Positions 31,085-38,790 of a stretch of 38,790 nucleotides of DNA are shown here, piece after piece. This stretch comes from a virus. The stretch covers positions 1 to 38,790 of the IMG/VR virus record IMGVR_UViG_3300013132_004958; one strand, written 5' to 3'. The translations under genes and the position numbers were made by a program. A model generated the notes under the pieces. It saw only the letters and a list, made by a program, of their open reading frames with translations, had not been told where the DNA came from and did no database searches. Position 1 is the first letter of the stretch. Each line of letters begins with the position of its first letter.

Positions 31085-32355
31085 TAATGAAACTGTTCGA
31101 CTTCAGTAGAATTTTTCATCGCAGTCGTAGAAGAGTCCGCCTCAATTGTAGTTGTAACGGCATCAAAATAAGAAGTTCCAACTTCTCGTTGATGCTTGAC
31201 AGCGGTAAATCCCTCTTTCTGTAAATCAAACTCTTGTTCTTGAAGTTCAACAAACGCTGACATATTGCGTTGACGGTATCCAGAAGCAAGCCTAAACATT
31301 CCAGCATTAAGAGAGTGAAAACCAGCAAGAGTAATAAATTGAAATTTATACCCCATAGCACCCAGTTCTTTTTGAAATTTTGCAATCGTGTCATCATCTA
31401 AGTTTTTCTTCCAGTTAAACGAGGGTGAGCAGTTATAAGCTAACATTTTTTCAGGGTATTGTTTATGTATTGATTCAGCAAACTTTTTAGCATATTCGAG
31501 ATCAGGTTTACCTGTTTCACACCATACAAGGTCGGCATAGGGTGCATATGCAAGCCCTCTGCTAATTGCTTGATCAAGCCCAGATTTAGTTCTATAAAAT
31601 CCTTCTACTGTGCGTTCCCCTGTAAGGAAGGGTTTGTCATTTTCGTCTATGTCTGAAGTAACTAGGTCAGCAGCTTCGGCATCTGTGCGAGCAACCACAA
31701 TAGTAGACACCCCGCACACATCAGCAGCCAATCTCGCCGCATTAAGTTTATTAATTGCTTCTCTAGTTGGTACAAGGACTTTACCTCCGAGGTGTCCACA
31801 TTTTTTGACTGATGCGAGTTGATCTTCAAAGTGTACTCCTGCCGCTCCGGCTCTAATCATTTGTTTCATTAATTCAAATGCATTAAGTACTCCTCCAAAT
31901 CCTGCTTCTGCATCAGCAACAATTGGAACAAAATAATCTAGATCTCCTGAGCCTTCCATCCACTGAATCTGATCAGCGCGACGAAAGGTATTATTAATTC
32001 TTTCTACTACTTTTGGTACACTATATGCAGGGTAAAGAGATTGGTCAGGATACATTTCTCCCGCGGCGTTTGCATCCGCAGCAACTTGCCAGCCTGACAG
32101 ATAAACAGCCTTAAGACCGGCCTTGGCCTGCTGAAGTGCTTGCATGCCCGTTAGTGCGCCTAATGCATTTACAAATGGTTCAGACTGTAAGTCATTCCAT
32201 AGTCTTTCTGCGCCCTTAGACGCAAGTGTGTAATCTTCAACTAATGAACCTTGCAGTCTAACCACATCAAGGGCGGAGTAGTTTCTTTGTACGTCTTTCC
32301 ATCTTGGATTTTGCGACCATTTAAAACTTAACTCGTAGGCTATATTTTCTAACAT
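31084..32355 (-). CDS. aceA: Isocitrate lyase (glyoxylate shunt)
   Basis: 423 aa, about the size of E. coli AceA (434), and complete. [66 protein letters not shown], the catalytic KKCGHLGGK (Cys186, His188), [24 protein letters not shown], and a C-terminus ending STEVEQFH like the bacterial enzyme. It splits isocitrate into glyoxylate and succinate. Strong ribosome binding site (TAGGAGAAAAAATG). It lies 8 nt after nrdB and overlaps dCMP deaminase, inside the dNTP operon. GC content appears higher than in neighbours (two 60-nt lines counted at 57%). No frame or active-site damage, so likely active. Confidence 0.97.
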   Translation of the reverse strand: MLENIAYELSFKWSQNPRWKDVQRNYSALDVVRLQGSLVEDYTLASKGAERLWNDLQSEPFVNALGALTGMQALQQAKAGLKAVYLSGWQVAADANAAGEMYPDQSLYPAYSVPKVVERINNTFRRADQIQWMEGSGDLDYFVPIVADAEAGFGGVLNAFELMKQMIRAGAAGVHFEDQLASVKKCGHLGGKVLVPTREAINKLNAARLAADVCGVSTIVVARTDAEAADLVTSDIDENDKPFLTGERTVEGFYRTKSGLDQAISRGLAYAPYADLVWCETGKPDLEYAKKFAESIHKQYPEKMLAYNCSPSFNWKKNLDDDTIAKFQKELGAMGYKFQFITLAGFHSLNAGMFRLASGYRQRNMSAFVELQEQEFDLQKEGFTAVKHQREVGTSYFDAVTTTIEADSSTTAMKNSTEVEQFH

Positions 32356-32363
32356 TTTTTCTC

Positions 32364-33350
32364 CTAAGCTGCTTTACCCCAAACGTCATCCCATTTGCCA
32401 GAAAGAGCACCTTTAGCATAATCAGTAACTCTATTCTCAAAAAAATTACCGTGAATAGGGGCGTTTATCATCTCTTCAACCCATAGTAAAGGGTTTCTTT
32501 TTACTTTAAAAATACCTTTCATGCCCATAGAAATTAATCTTCTATCAGCAATGTATCTAATATATTGCTTTACTTGCTCGGGGGTTAGATCTTCCATTGG
32601 TCCTAAATTAAAAGCTAAATCAATAAATTTGTCTTCTAACTCTACCATTTTTTCTCCAATAGAATATATTTTAGATTTTAAACTATCGTTCCATATCTCA
32701 GGATTTTCCTGTATGTAAGTTTTAAATAATTTTAGCATTGATTCAGTATGCATTGTTTCATCTACTATGGACCAGGTAACAATTTGACCCATTCCCTTCA
32801 TCTTACCATGTCTTGGAAAATTTAATAACATAATGAATGAAGAAAATAACTGCATACCTTCAGTAAATGCTGAAAATACTGCAATATGTGTAGCGGTATT
32901 TTCTTTTGAGGAATTTTTAGATGAAATATTCATAATATATTCGTGTTTTTCTCTCATTTCATGATATTCCATAAACTCATTATACGTCGTCTCCGGGAGG
33001 CCTAAGGTTTCAATTAAATGGGAGTACGCCGCTACGTGTAATGCTTCTCTTGCTGCAAATCCAAGTAGCATCATTCTTACTTCTGGTTGAGAAAAATACG
33101 GTAAGTAATTTTTTACATACCCTCCAGCGACATCAATATCTCCTTGAGTAAAAAATCTAAATATATGAGTCAAAAACGTTTTTTCTGATTGAGTGAGTTT
33201 TTTAGCCCAGTCTTTAACATCTTCGAGCATCGGTACTTCCGTGTGAAGCCAGTGTGACTGTTCATGCTTTAGCCACGCTTCATACGCCCACGGGTAGTCA
33301 AACGGTTTAAAGTAAGTTCTCTCTTGAGTTAAACCTTTTGTATCTTTCAT
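32364..33350 (-). CDS. nrdB: Ribonucleotide reductase class Ia, small subunit
   Basis: 328 aa. Diiron ligands are present: Asp71, Glu102, His105, Glu164, Glu198, His201, and the radical Tyr109 four residues after His105 (EALHVAAY). Provides the tyrosyl radical for NrdA. AGGAAA precedes the ATG. Located between isocitrate lyase and the 2OG oxygenase gene. Its size is that of cyanophage NrdB rather than T4 NrdB (388). Confidence 0.95.
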   Translation of the reverse strand: MKDTKGLTQERTYFKPFDYPWAYEAWLKHEQSHWLHTEVPMLEDVKDWAKKLTQSEKTFLTHIFRFFTQGDIDVAGGYVKNYLPYFSQPEVRMMLLGFAAREALHVAAYSHLIETLGLPETTYNEFMEYHEMREKHEYIMNISSKNSSKENTATHIAVFSAFTEGMQLFSSFIMLLNFPRHGKMKGMGQIVTWSIVDETMHTESMLKLFKTYIQENPEIWNDSLKSKIYSIGEKMVELEDKFIDLAFNLGPMEDLTPEQVKQYIRYIADRRLISMGMKGIFKVKRNPLLWVEEMINAPIHGNFFENRVTDYAKGALSGKWDDVWGKAA

Positions 33351-33363
33351 CTGTTTCCTCTTA

Positions 33364-33957
33364 TTAAAAAAAGTTTAAGTTTATAACACATCTCACTTTA
33401 CTGTCAGTACAGGTAGTTCCAGTGTGCTCAAGATCAGAATTAAATACTAACAAACGATTAGCAATAGACTCTACTTCTACATTATCTTCTAAAATTGTTT
33501 TACCATTATTACTGTTAACATAATAAATGGCAGTTTTAAGTCCGCGATCGCCAAGAGATCCAAGACTTGTTTCATTATCAACATCTCTAATTACCCCTCT
33601 ATAATCTTTATGCCATCCGTGCTTTTCTATAGAACTATAAACAGGATTTAAATTAGCTTTTGCTCTTAGTAGCGCTAGTGGATAGTTTATTTTATTAAGT
33701 ATTGGTGCAATAATAAAATTAAAATGATCACTTACTATACCGTGCGGTTGCATATAAAAAACGTGCACTAGCTGAAAATTATATAATGTATCTTTTTCTT
33801 CGGGTGTTGGGGTTTTTGCGTGCTCGAACGGGCCTACTACATCACAATAATAAAACCACGGTAATTGATTATCACAAAATCCTATCATTACCTTTTCAAT
33901 TAGTTTATGCTCTTCGAGAGAAAGAAAATTATCAAATACTTTATATTTTACCTCCAT
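33364..33957 (-). CDS. 2-oxoglutarate/Fe(II)-dependent oxygenase
   Basis: 197 aa. Iron site: WHKD (His116, Asp118) and distal His178 (LEHTG), 2-oxoglutarate-binding Arg189 (KVRCVINLNF). A double-stranded beta-helix dioxygenase of the prolyl-4-hydroxylase-like group, common in marine T4-like phages with unknown substrate. Placed between nrdA and nrdB with 2-13 nt gaps, so co-made with ribonucleotide reductase; DNA-base or protein hydroxylation are both possible. Confidence 0.88.
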   Translation of the reverse strand: MEVKYKVFDNFLSLEEHKLIEKVMIGFCDNQLPWFYYCDVVGPFEHAKTPTPEEKDTLYNFQLVHVFYMQPHGIVSDHFNFIIAPILNKINYPLALLRAKANLNPVYSSIEKHGWHKDYRGVIRDVDNETSLGSLGDRGLKTAIYYVNSNNGKTILEDNVEVESIANRLLVFNSDLEHTGTTCTDSKVRCVINLNFF

Positions 33958-33959
33958 AA

Positions 33960-35756
33960 CTATCCTTCACATGCAAGACATGCATCGCCTTCTACTAAAG
34001 CTTTCATATCAATTTCTTTTATTACTTCTCTCTCTATTCGTTTTGCTACTTTATCAGCTTTTGCAAGTTTTTCTGATCTACAATAGTAAAGTGTTTTCAA
34101 TCCTTGTTTCCATGCCTGAAAATGAACGGCATGTAAGTACTTAATATTTACATCCGGTCTGAAAAAGAGGTTAACGGATTGCGCTTGGTCAATGTAATTT
34201 TGTCTGTCAGCTGCGTGCTCCACGACCCATCTTTGGTCAATCTCCATAGACGTCTTGTAGACATCCTTTGTCCATTCATCCATCCACTCAAGGTGCTGAA
34301 CCGATCCATCGTTTGCAATAATACTTGACCAGGTTTCATCGTACCAACCCTCCTTTTGTTTTTTGGCTTCTTTACGGATAAGTTTGTCTAAGTATCTGTT
34401 TTTATTAAGTGATGATCCACTTAAGGTGTCCTGTCTATAAGCATTAGCCCGAAAAGGCTCAATAGAAGGAGAAGTGTTACCCATGATGATGGATGAACTA
34501 GCATTAGGAGCAATAGCGAGCATATGACTAAAGCGTAAACCGGTACCTTTAGCATCAGGAGCCTCTCCACGCTCCTTACCAAGCTCTTTATTAGCTTCAT
34601 CTAATCCCTTTTTAATGTGCTTAAAAATTTTGTGATTAGCGGATATGGCCAAAGCACTTTCCCAAGGAATATTGTTACGCTGCAAATAAGCATGGAACCC
34701 AAGGGCACCAATACCAATAGAACGTTCTCTTTGGGCACTATACTTTGCACGACTGATAGGGTCAGGAGCATTATCAATAAAGTGCTGAAGGACATTGTCA
34801 AGCATTTCGGCAACATCTCTAAGAAATAGTTTATCATTTTTCCACTCATCGTAGTATTCCAAATTTAAAGACGAAAGACAACAAACGGCAGTGCGCTCTT
34901 TATCGGTAGGTAGGATTATTTCTGAACAAAGGTTTGATTGTCTTATTTTAAGTCCAAGCTTTTTTTGAAACTCTGGCATCATTCTATTAGATGTATCAAT
35001 AAAATGTAGGTATGGTTCACCAGTCTGCATTCTGATTTCTAAAATGCGTTGCCACAATTCTCTTGCCGATATTTTATCTCTTACGTCACCGTTATGTGGA
35101 TCTTTTAATTCCCAGGTATCGTCGCAATGGGGGTCCTGCATACACTTTTCAATTAGCTGCATGAAGTCATCAGTAACATTAATACCATGATGAAGATTCA
35201 AGGTCCTCATGTTAGGATCTCCGGTTGGTTTTCTCATCTCCAGAAAAATGAGAACATCAGGATGACTAATGTCAAGATAAGCAGCGTAACTGCCACGTCT
35301 GGTACGGCCTTGTCTGTAAGCCAAACTGGAAGCATCGTAAGTCCGAAGATGAGGCATAACCCCAACAGATTTGTCATCAGCTGAACGAATTCCAATTCCG
35401 ATTCCAACCCCTCCCCCGAGCATTGAAAGCCAATTTACCTCCGATAGACAATCCACAAGACCTTCAGCGGAGTCATCAAGGTAAGGAAGAAAACACGATA
35501 TAGGAAGACCGCGCTTACTCCGACCAAAAGATAAAATGGGAGTAGAGTAAGAAAGCCAATGTCTAGAAGAATATCCATAAAGCCTTTGCGCATGATCTTG
35601 GTTCGACCCAAATGATTTAGAGACATAAGCAAACCTTTCTTGAGGAGACTCTTCGTCCTCCCGCATGTAACTTTCTTTTAGTCTTTTTAATCCTAGTTCA
35701 TCAAACAGTGTGTCTTGAGAAAAATCTACCTCTATGCCGTGAATCAAATCAGTCAT
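33960..35756 (-). CDS. nrdA: Ribonucleotide reductase class Ia, large subunit, without ATP cone
   Basis: 598 aa, shorter than E. coli or T4 NrdA (about 750). All catalytic residues are present: Cys88 (ISCF), NLCSE (Asn275, Cys277, Glu279), Cys292/293, the Tyr557-Tyr558 radical pair (LYYCR) and a C-terminal CLAC (593-596) for re-reduction. The sequence starts directly at the catalytic barrel, so the N-terminal ATP-cone (activity site) is missing, and with it dATP feedback inhibition. This is a domain loss, not a truncated gene. First of the RNR genes, 18 nt after thyX. Confidence 0.95.
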   Translation of the reverse strand: MTDLIHGIEVDFSQDTLFDELGLKRLKESYMREDEESPQERFAYVSKSFGSNQDHAQRLYGYSSRHWLSYSTPILSFGRSKRGLPISCFLPYLDDSAEGLVDCLSEVNWLSMLGGGVGIGIGIRSADDKSVGVMPHLRTYDASSLAYRQGRTRRGSYAAYLDISHPDVLIFLEMRKPTGDPNMRTLNLHHGINVTDDFMQLIEKCMQDPHCDDTWELKDPHNGDVRDKISARELWQRILEIRMQTGEPYLHFIDTSNRMMPEFQKKLGLKIRQSNLCSEIILPTDKERTAVCCLSSLNLEYYDEWKNDKLFLRDVAEMLDNVLQHFIDNAPDPISRAKYSAQRERSIGIGALGFHAYLQRNNIPWESALAISANHKIFKHIKKGLDEANKELGKERGEAPDAKGTGLRFSHMLAIAPNASSSIIMGNTSPSIEPFRANAYRQDTLSGSSLNKNRYLDKLIRKEAKKQKEGWYDETWSSIIANDGSVQHLEWMDEWTKDVYKTSMEIDQRWVVEHAADRQNYIDQAQSVNLFFRPDVNIKYLHAVHFQAWKQGLKTLYYCRSEKLAKADKVAKRIEREVIKEIDMKALVEGDACLACEG

Positions 35757-35774
35757 GAAACCCTCTATGGTTTA

Positions 35775-36455
35775 TTATTGTTGTACGTAATTTTGAATCA
35801 TTGGAAAGACTTCTTTGATCACAAAAGCACACTGTTTGGCAATTTCAATGTGTTCTTTTTGTGTTCCGTTACCGGATCGTAGTTGTATGTAGTGCATCCA
35901 AGACCTCAGAGAACCATTACAATACAGTCTCGATAAAGTATTTCCCTCCGGTAGAACACTTCTTGCTTGCTCTTTAGCAATACCCTTTTCGACAGCCCAC
36001 TCATACGTATGCCGGGCTTTTTCAATAAGCTGTCTTTGTAAATTTTCCCACTGATAAGCAATAATTCTCTGCTCATCATTCTCTATGTCTAAAGGGATGG
36101 AGTTTTGACGGTTACGAGGGTCTTGTAGTCTTGCCTCTCTAAGAACAAAAGAGAGTTCGTTAGTAGGGTCAGCATAGCGCTGGGAGAATTCTTGGAATGA
36201 AAAACTTCTGTGTCTAAGGATTTGTCTGGCAATGTCTCTTGTGGTGTTAATTTCAAGGCAGACGGAGACCATTTCCAAGGGAGACCAATGTCCGTTTCGG
36301 ATAAGGTATTGGATGAGTTTTTCTGATGTCTCTGTATTGAACTGATTGGAGGGATTGGAGACACGTGAGCAGTACGCGACAAGATCCTGTAGGTTGGATA
36401 ACTCTTCAACATTATGGTGAGGTTTACTATAACTTATAAGTTTACATTCAAACAT
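35775..36455 (-). CDS. thyX: FAD-dependent thymidylate synthase ThyX
   Basis: 226 aa. The ThyX motif RHRx7S is exact (Arg81-His82-Arg83 to Ser91, RHRSFSFQEFSQRY). C-terminal LRSWMHYIQLRSGNGTQKEH is the substrate-binding part. Methylates dUMP to dTMP with folate and FAD, in place of T4's ThyA. dUMP comes from the dCMP deaminase in the same cluster. Start overlaps the upstream dehydratase gene by 8 nt. Confidence 0.96.
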   Translation of the reverse strand: MFECKLISYSKPHHNVEELSNLQDLVAYCSRVSNPSNQFNTETSEKLIQYLIRNGHWSPLEMVSVCLEINTTRDIARQILRHRSFSFQEFSQRYADPTNELSFVLREARLQDPRNRQNSIPLDIENDEQRIIAYQWENLQRQLIEKARHTYEWAVEKGIAKEQARSVLPEGNTLSRLYCNGSLRSWMHYIQLRSGNGTQKEHIEIAKQCAFVIKEVFPMIQNYVQQ

Positions 36456-37464
36456 TTAACCACTCATTATTATTCAAATACCAATTAGTAACTTGCTCAA
36501 TTCGATCGGTGAATGAATATTTAGGTGTCCATCCGAGGTTGGCCATGCGTGAGCCATCTAAAGCATACCTTAAATCATGCCCCGGTCTTGAGGAATGAAA
36601 ATCAACAAACTCATACACAAGAGGCCTGTTTTGTATTTCTGATATTGTTACCGCAAGTTTATAATTATCTATTTCTTCTTTACCAACAAAATTAAATTTT
36701 TGTAATCTGGCACCCGTGTCATCTTTTAATGTAGGGACATTTGACTTTAATAAAAATAGTAATGCGTCAGCAACATCGTTGGCATGAATGTAATGACGTG
36801 ACCCCGGTGTAGCTTTATCTCTATCAGAATGAATGTAGATTTTTTCACCATGATGTACTCTTCTAATACACATAGGAATATATTTTTCTGGATGCTGTCG
36901 TTCACCAAATACATTCATGGTATGAGTAATGTACATGGGCATGGAATAAGTATTTTCAAACGCCACACACAATTCTTCTCCACCGGCCTTAGAGGCACTA
37001 TAGGGGTTGGTAGAATTATACCTATCCATTTCCATGTACTTAATGTTACCGGGTGCCGGACCGAACACTTCATCAGTAGAAAAATAAACAAACCGTTCAA
37101 GTCGATCTTGTTTACGGGCAAAATTAAGAATGTTACAGGTACCGACTACGTTGTCCATTACAAACTCAAGCGGGTAATCAATTGAACGATCAACGTGACT
37201 ACCGGCGGCCAGGTGAAGTACATATTCGACCTTGCCAATTAAGTTCTCAATCATTGAATTGAGTTCAGCCTTTAGGTCGTGATGTACGATCTTTACTCTC
37301 TTTCTTTCTGGATTATCTTTCAAAATGTCTTGTAGGCGGTTTAAGTTGCCAGAGAAGTCAAGACGGTCAAGAGAAATAATCTCCCAATCCGTCTCATTTA
37401 AAATTTGATTAATAACGTGATGGGCAATAAATCCGGCCCCACCGGTAATAAGGACTCTTTTCAT
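36448..37464 (-). CDS. rmlB: dTDP-glucose 4,6-dehydratase-like SDR enzyme
   Basis: 338 aa from the ATG at 37464, which overlaps the primase stop (ATGA) and has GGAAG upstream; an ATG 12 nt earlier is less likely. Rossmann motif TGGAGFIAHH at 7-16, HLAAGSHVDRSI, STDEVFGP (Ser129-Thr130-Asp131-Glu132, the dehydratase Thr-Asp-Glu) and YSASK (Tyr155, Lys159). It makes a 4-keto-6-deoxy NDP-sugar. It stands 8 kb away from the other sugar genes, between primase and thyX. Confidence 0.87.
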   Translation of the reverse strand: MKRVLITGGAGFIAHHVINQILNETDWEIISLDRLDFSGNLNRLQDILKDNPERKRVKIVHHDLKAELNSMIENLIGKVEYVLHLAAGSHVDRSIDYPLEFVMDNVVGTCNILNFARKQDRLERFVYFSTDEVFGPAPGNIKYMEMDRYNSTNPYSASKAGGEELCVAFENTYSMPMYITHTMNVFGERQHPEKYIPMCIRRVHHGEKIYIHSDRDKATPGSRHYIHANDVADALLFLLKSNVPTLKDDTGARLQKFNFVGKEEIDNYKLAVTISEIQNRPLVYEFVDFHSSRPGHDLRYALDGSRMANLGWTPKYSFTDRIEQVTNWYLNNNEWLNV

Positions 37465-38444
37465 ATTTTCTTCCATTGTGAAAGGCGCATCTTTGCTTGA
37501 AGGCCACTAAAGGTATTTTCTTTAATAATAGACATCGGGTCAATTCCTTCCATAACCATATCATTTACATCTTTTATTTTTAATGAGTCCGGCCATACTA
37601 CAATAGTATAGCCCTTATCAATTGATTTTTCCATACGTCTGACAATCTGTTCATTTCTAGGTTCATTATCATATACAAACACCCCGTTAGGAATATCGTA
37701 TGATACATCGGCCCCGGCCATGGCAATAGCGTTATCAATAAACATAGAGTCGATAGGACCTTCCAAAACGTAAACCGTCTTGGACATATCCACAGTATCC
37801 AGTCCAAAGATTTTAGGTTTTGTATCGTCAAACATGATGGTAATATACCTGAGACCGTCAGGCTTAAAACTGCGGCCTTGCACGGCAAAACAGTTGTCTT
37901 CTTTGTTAATGAATGGGATTATCAGCCTGGCCTCGTCCCCAGCGTCTCCATTGAATTTTCCAGGGACAATTGAGTTTATCCACTGTTTAAACTTCGGACA
38001 AAAGCATAGTTTGTAGTGATATTGAGGAGGTATTTTTCTCCTCATAACGTATTTTTTAGCCGGATGATCGGCCTCAAGCTGGCTGATTTTCTTTAGTGTT
38101 TTAAGAGGAGAATAAATGCGAAACTTAGGAATATGAACCTTGGAGATATCAGGCTCTTTTTCTTTCTGCTCTTTTTGAAGATACTTCTCTTGATTGTATT
38201 CGTTGTACAGCTGTTGATCAAACTGCTTTAGGAAATTCCCAAAGGACATTGAAGCACCACAATTGTGGCAGAAGTAAAGGAGGTAATCTTTCTTTTCGTA
38301 AATATAACCTCTAGACTTATAAGTGTTCTTTTTAGAGTCACCGCATATAGGGCATCTAAAATTATAAGTCTTTTGATTTACTTTGGTGAACCGCTCTAAA
38401 CGGTTTGAGAGTAGTTGGGTATACTTGTGATCGATGAATAACAT
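37461..38444 (-). CDS. 61: DNA primase gp61
   Basis: 327 aa (T4 gp61 is 342). N-terminal zinc finger CPIC (31-34) and CHNC (59-62); TOPRIM region with VYVLEGPIDSMF (Glu228), VYDNEP (Asp259) and KDVNDM (Asp292). It makes RNA primers with the gp41 helicase on the lagging strand. It follows a good sigma70 promoter; AGGA in the leader lies inside one arm of an inverted repeat. Overlaps the dehydratase gene by 4 nt. Confidence 0.94.
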   Translation of the reverse strand: MLFIDHKYTQLLSNRLERFTKVNQKTYNFRCPICGDSKKNTYKSRGYIYEKKDYLLYFCHNCGASMSFGNFLKQFDQQLYNEYNQEKYLQKEQKEKEPDISKVHIPKFRIYSPLKTLKKISQLEADHPAKKYVMRRKIPPQYHYKLCFCPKFKQWINSIVPGKFNGDAGDEARLIIPFINKEDNCFAVQGRSFKPDGLRYITIMFDDTKPKIFGLDTVDMSKTVYVLEGPIDSMFIDNAIAMAGADVSYDIPNGVFVYDNEPRNEQIVRRMEKSIDKGYTIVVWPDSLKIKDVNDMVMEGIDPMSIIKENTFSGLQAKMRLSQWKKI

Positions 38445-38447
38445 TAA

Positions 38448-38493
38448 TAATCCTGGATTGAACAGCGCACATAGCGATTATATACCAGGATTA
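38448..38493. repeat. 9-bp inverted repeat flanking the primase promoter (operator-like)
   Basis: TAATCCTGG at 38448-38456 and CCAGGATTA at 38485-38493, perfect, 28 bp apart. One arm covers the primase ribosome binding site, the other lies within the promoter spacer. The transcription start falls between the arms, so an RNA hairpin cannot form from both; a protein-binding site is more likely. Confidence 0.5.
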
Positions 38494-38505
38494 GGGAGAA
38501 GGCAA
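38477..38505 (-). promoter_or_regulatory. Sigma70-type promoter for primase
   Basis: Minus strand: TTGCCT (38500-38505), 17 bp, TATAAT (38477-38482). Transcription would start near 38470, with a 25-nt leader before the primase ATG. Likely to drive the primase-rmlB-thyX-nrdA block. Confidence 0.75.
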
Positions 38506-38525
38506 CTAGTGTTTAAAAAAACTTT

Positions 38526-38762
38526 TCAAACCTTACGTGGGCGATAATATATCCAATGACGACAGCTGCACCTAGGATCATCCAGCGCCATCTTTACAAT
38601 ACCAAGGCGCTCGTCCATGCTATCAAATTTTGTCATGAGTGTTTCATGCTGTTCTTTTTGCTCCTTGCGTAGTTCTTTTACGTCTGAGGCAATATTTTTT
38701 ACTTCGTTTTCTAGCACGGCTATCCTTGAAGAGGAATCAAATAATTCCATTGCGTGTTCCAT
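38526..38762 (-). CDS. Small coiled-coil protein, apparently frameshifted before a C-terminal membrane helix
   Basis: As read, 78 aa. The N-terminal 55 residues are a heptad-rich coiled coil (IAVLENEVKNIASDVKELRK). The last 21 residues (DDPRCSCRHWIYYRPRKV type) look unlike protein. Shifting by one base at the AAA of GTAAAG (38593-38595) gives RWRWMILGAAVVIGYIIAHV and a stop at 38513, a membrane helix with basic flank, as in small XhlA-like phage membrane proteins. The likely true product is therefore coiled coil plus helix, ending at 38513. A second ATG at 38750, with GGAA upstream, may be the start. A TATAAC -10-like box lies just before the gene. Confidence 0.6.
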   Translation of the reverse strand: MEHAMELFDSSSRIAVLENEVKNIASDVKELRKEQKEQHETLMTKFDSMDERLGIVKMALDDPRCSCRHWIYYRPRKV

Positions 38763-38790
38763 TTGTTATACAGCTAAAGACGCAGCAGAA

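Noticed and set aside
33960-35756. NrdA as a truncated pseudogene because of its 598-aa length
   Set aside because: All catalytic residues and the C-terminal CxxC are present; only the N-terminal ATP cone is missing, a known domain loss.
36089-36412. Second frame open on the same strand within thyX
   Set aside because: Composition is Ser/Leu/Thr shadow; the ThyX frame has the full RHRx7S motif and correct length.
1-38790. CRISPR array, insertion sequence or prophage attachment site
   Set aside because: No regularly spaced direct repeats, no transposase or integrase gene, and no gap longer than about 80 bp anywhere.

Overview
The window is a gene-dense, low-GC stretch (roughly one third G+C by eye) of a T4-type myovirus genome. 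Gene content matches marine T4-like phages of the cyanophage/pelagiphage kind: T4 baseplate genes, gp4, gp32/gp59/gp33, RNase H, gp61 primase, PhoH, class Ia ribonucleotide reductase, ThyX, a 2OG-Fe(II) oxygenase and an LPS-sugar cluster. No photosynthesis gene is present, and there is a complete isocitrate lyase gene. I therefore infer a heterotrophic marine bacterial host (SAR11-like is possible but unproven).

Layout. (1) 1-10684, minus strand: baseplate operon in the order gp48, gp53, gp27-like hub, gp5, gp25, gp6, gp7-like and a partial gp8-like gene running off the left edge. (2) 10696-16633, the only plus-strand block: gp4, an unrecognised protein, gp54, gp26 with a -1 frameshift extension resembling gp51, and two large membrane-active tail proteins, the second carrying an M15 peptidase domain. 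(3) 16634-19354, minus: gp32, gp59, gp33, a holin-like membrane protein and a SleB-type hydrolase. (4) 19380-25086: an unknown protein, two exported proteins (LPP20 lipoprotein and DUF4384), a PD-(D/E)xK exonuclease, PhoH, small conserved proteins and RNase H. (5) 25096-28985: LPS/heptose cluster. (6) 28982-30677: small regulators and a RuvC-like resolvase. (7) 30677-37464: dCMP deaminase, isocitrate lyase, NrdB, 2OG oxygenase, NrdA, ThyX and a dTDP-glucose dehydratase. (8) 37461-38762: primase and a small coiled-coil protein whose end looks frameshifted.

Regulation visible in the sequence. There is an exact T4 late -10 box (TATAAATA) before gp32. Near-matches lie exactly 6 nt upstream of the ATG of gp4 and of the gp8-like gene, suggesting leaderless late mRNAs. 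Host-like sigma70 promoters precede the primase, the 21.4 kb gene and the 29.3 kb gene. Two rho-independent terminators are seen, one of them embedded antisense inside the tail peptidase gene. Most genes overlap by ATGA or TAATG or are a few bases apart. No gap exceeds about 80 bp, so there is no gene-free stretch of 300 bases.

How it fits together. The structural genes build a contractile tail whose spike has lost the gp5 lysozyme domain but gained a PAAR-like tip. The metabolic block redirects host nucleotides to dNTPs, with isocitrate lyase inserted in the same operon. The sugar genes would remodel the host surface or the virion. The most noteworthy points are the isocitrate lyase, the gp26/gp51 frameshift, the leaderless promoter architecture, the exported protein pair and the frameshifted membrane-anchored protein at the right edge.
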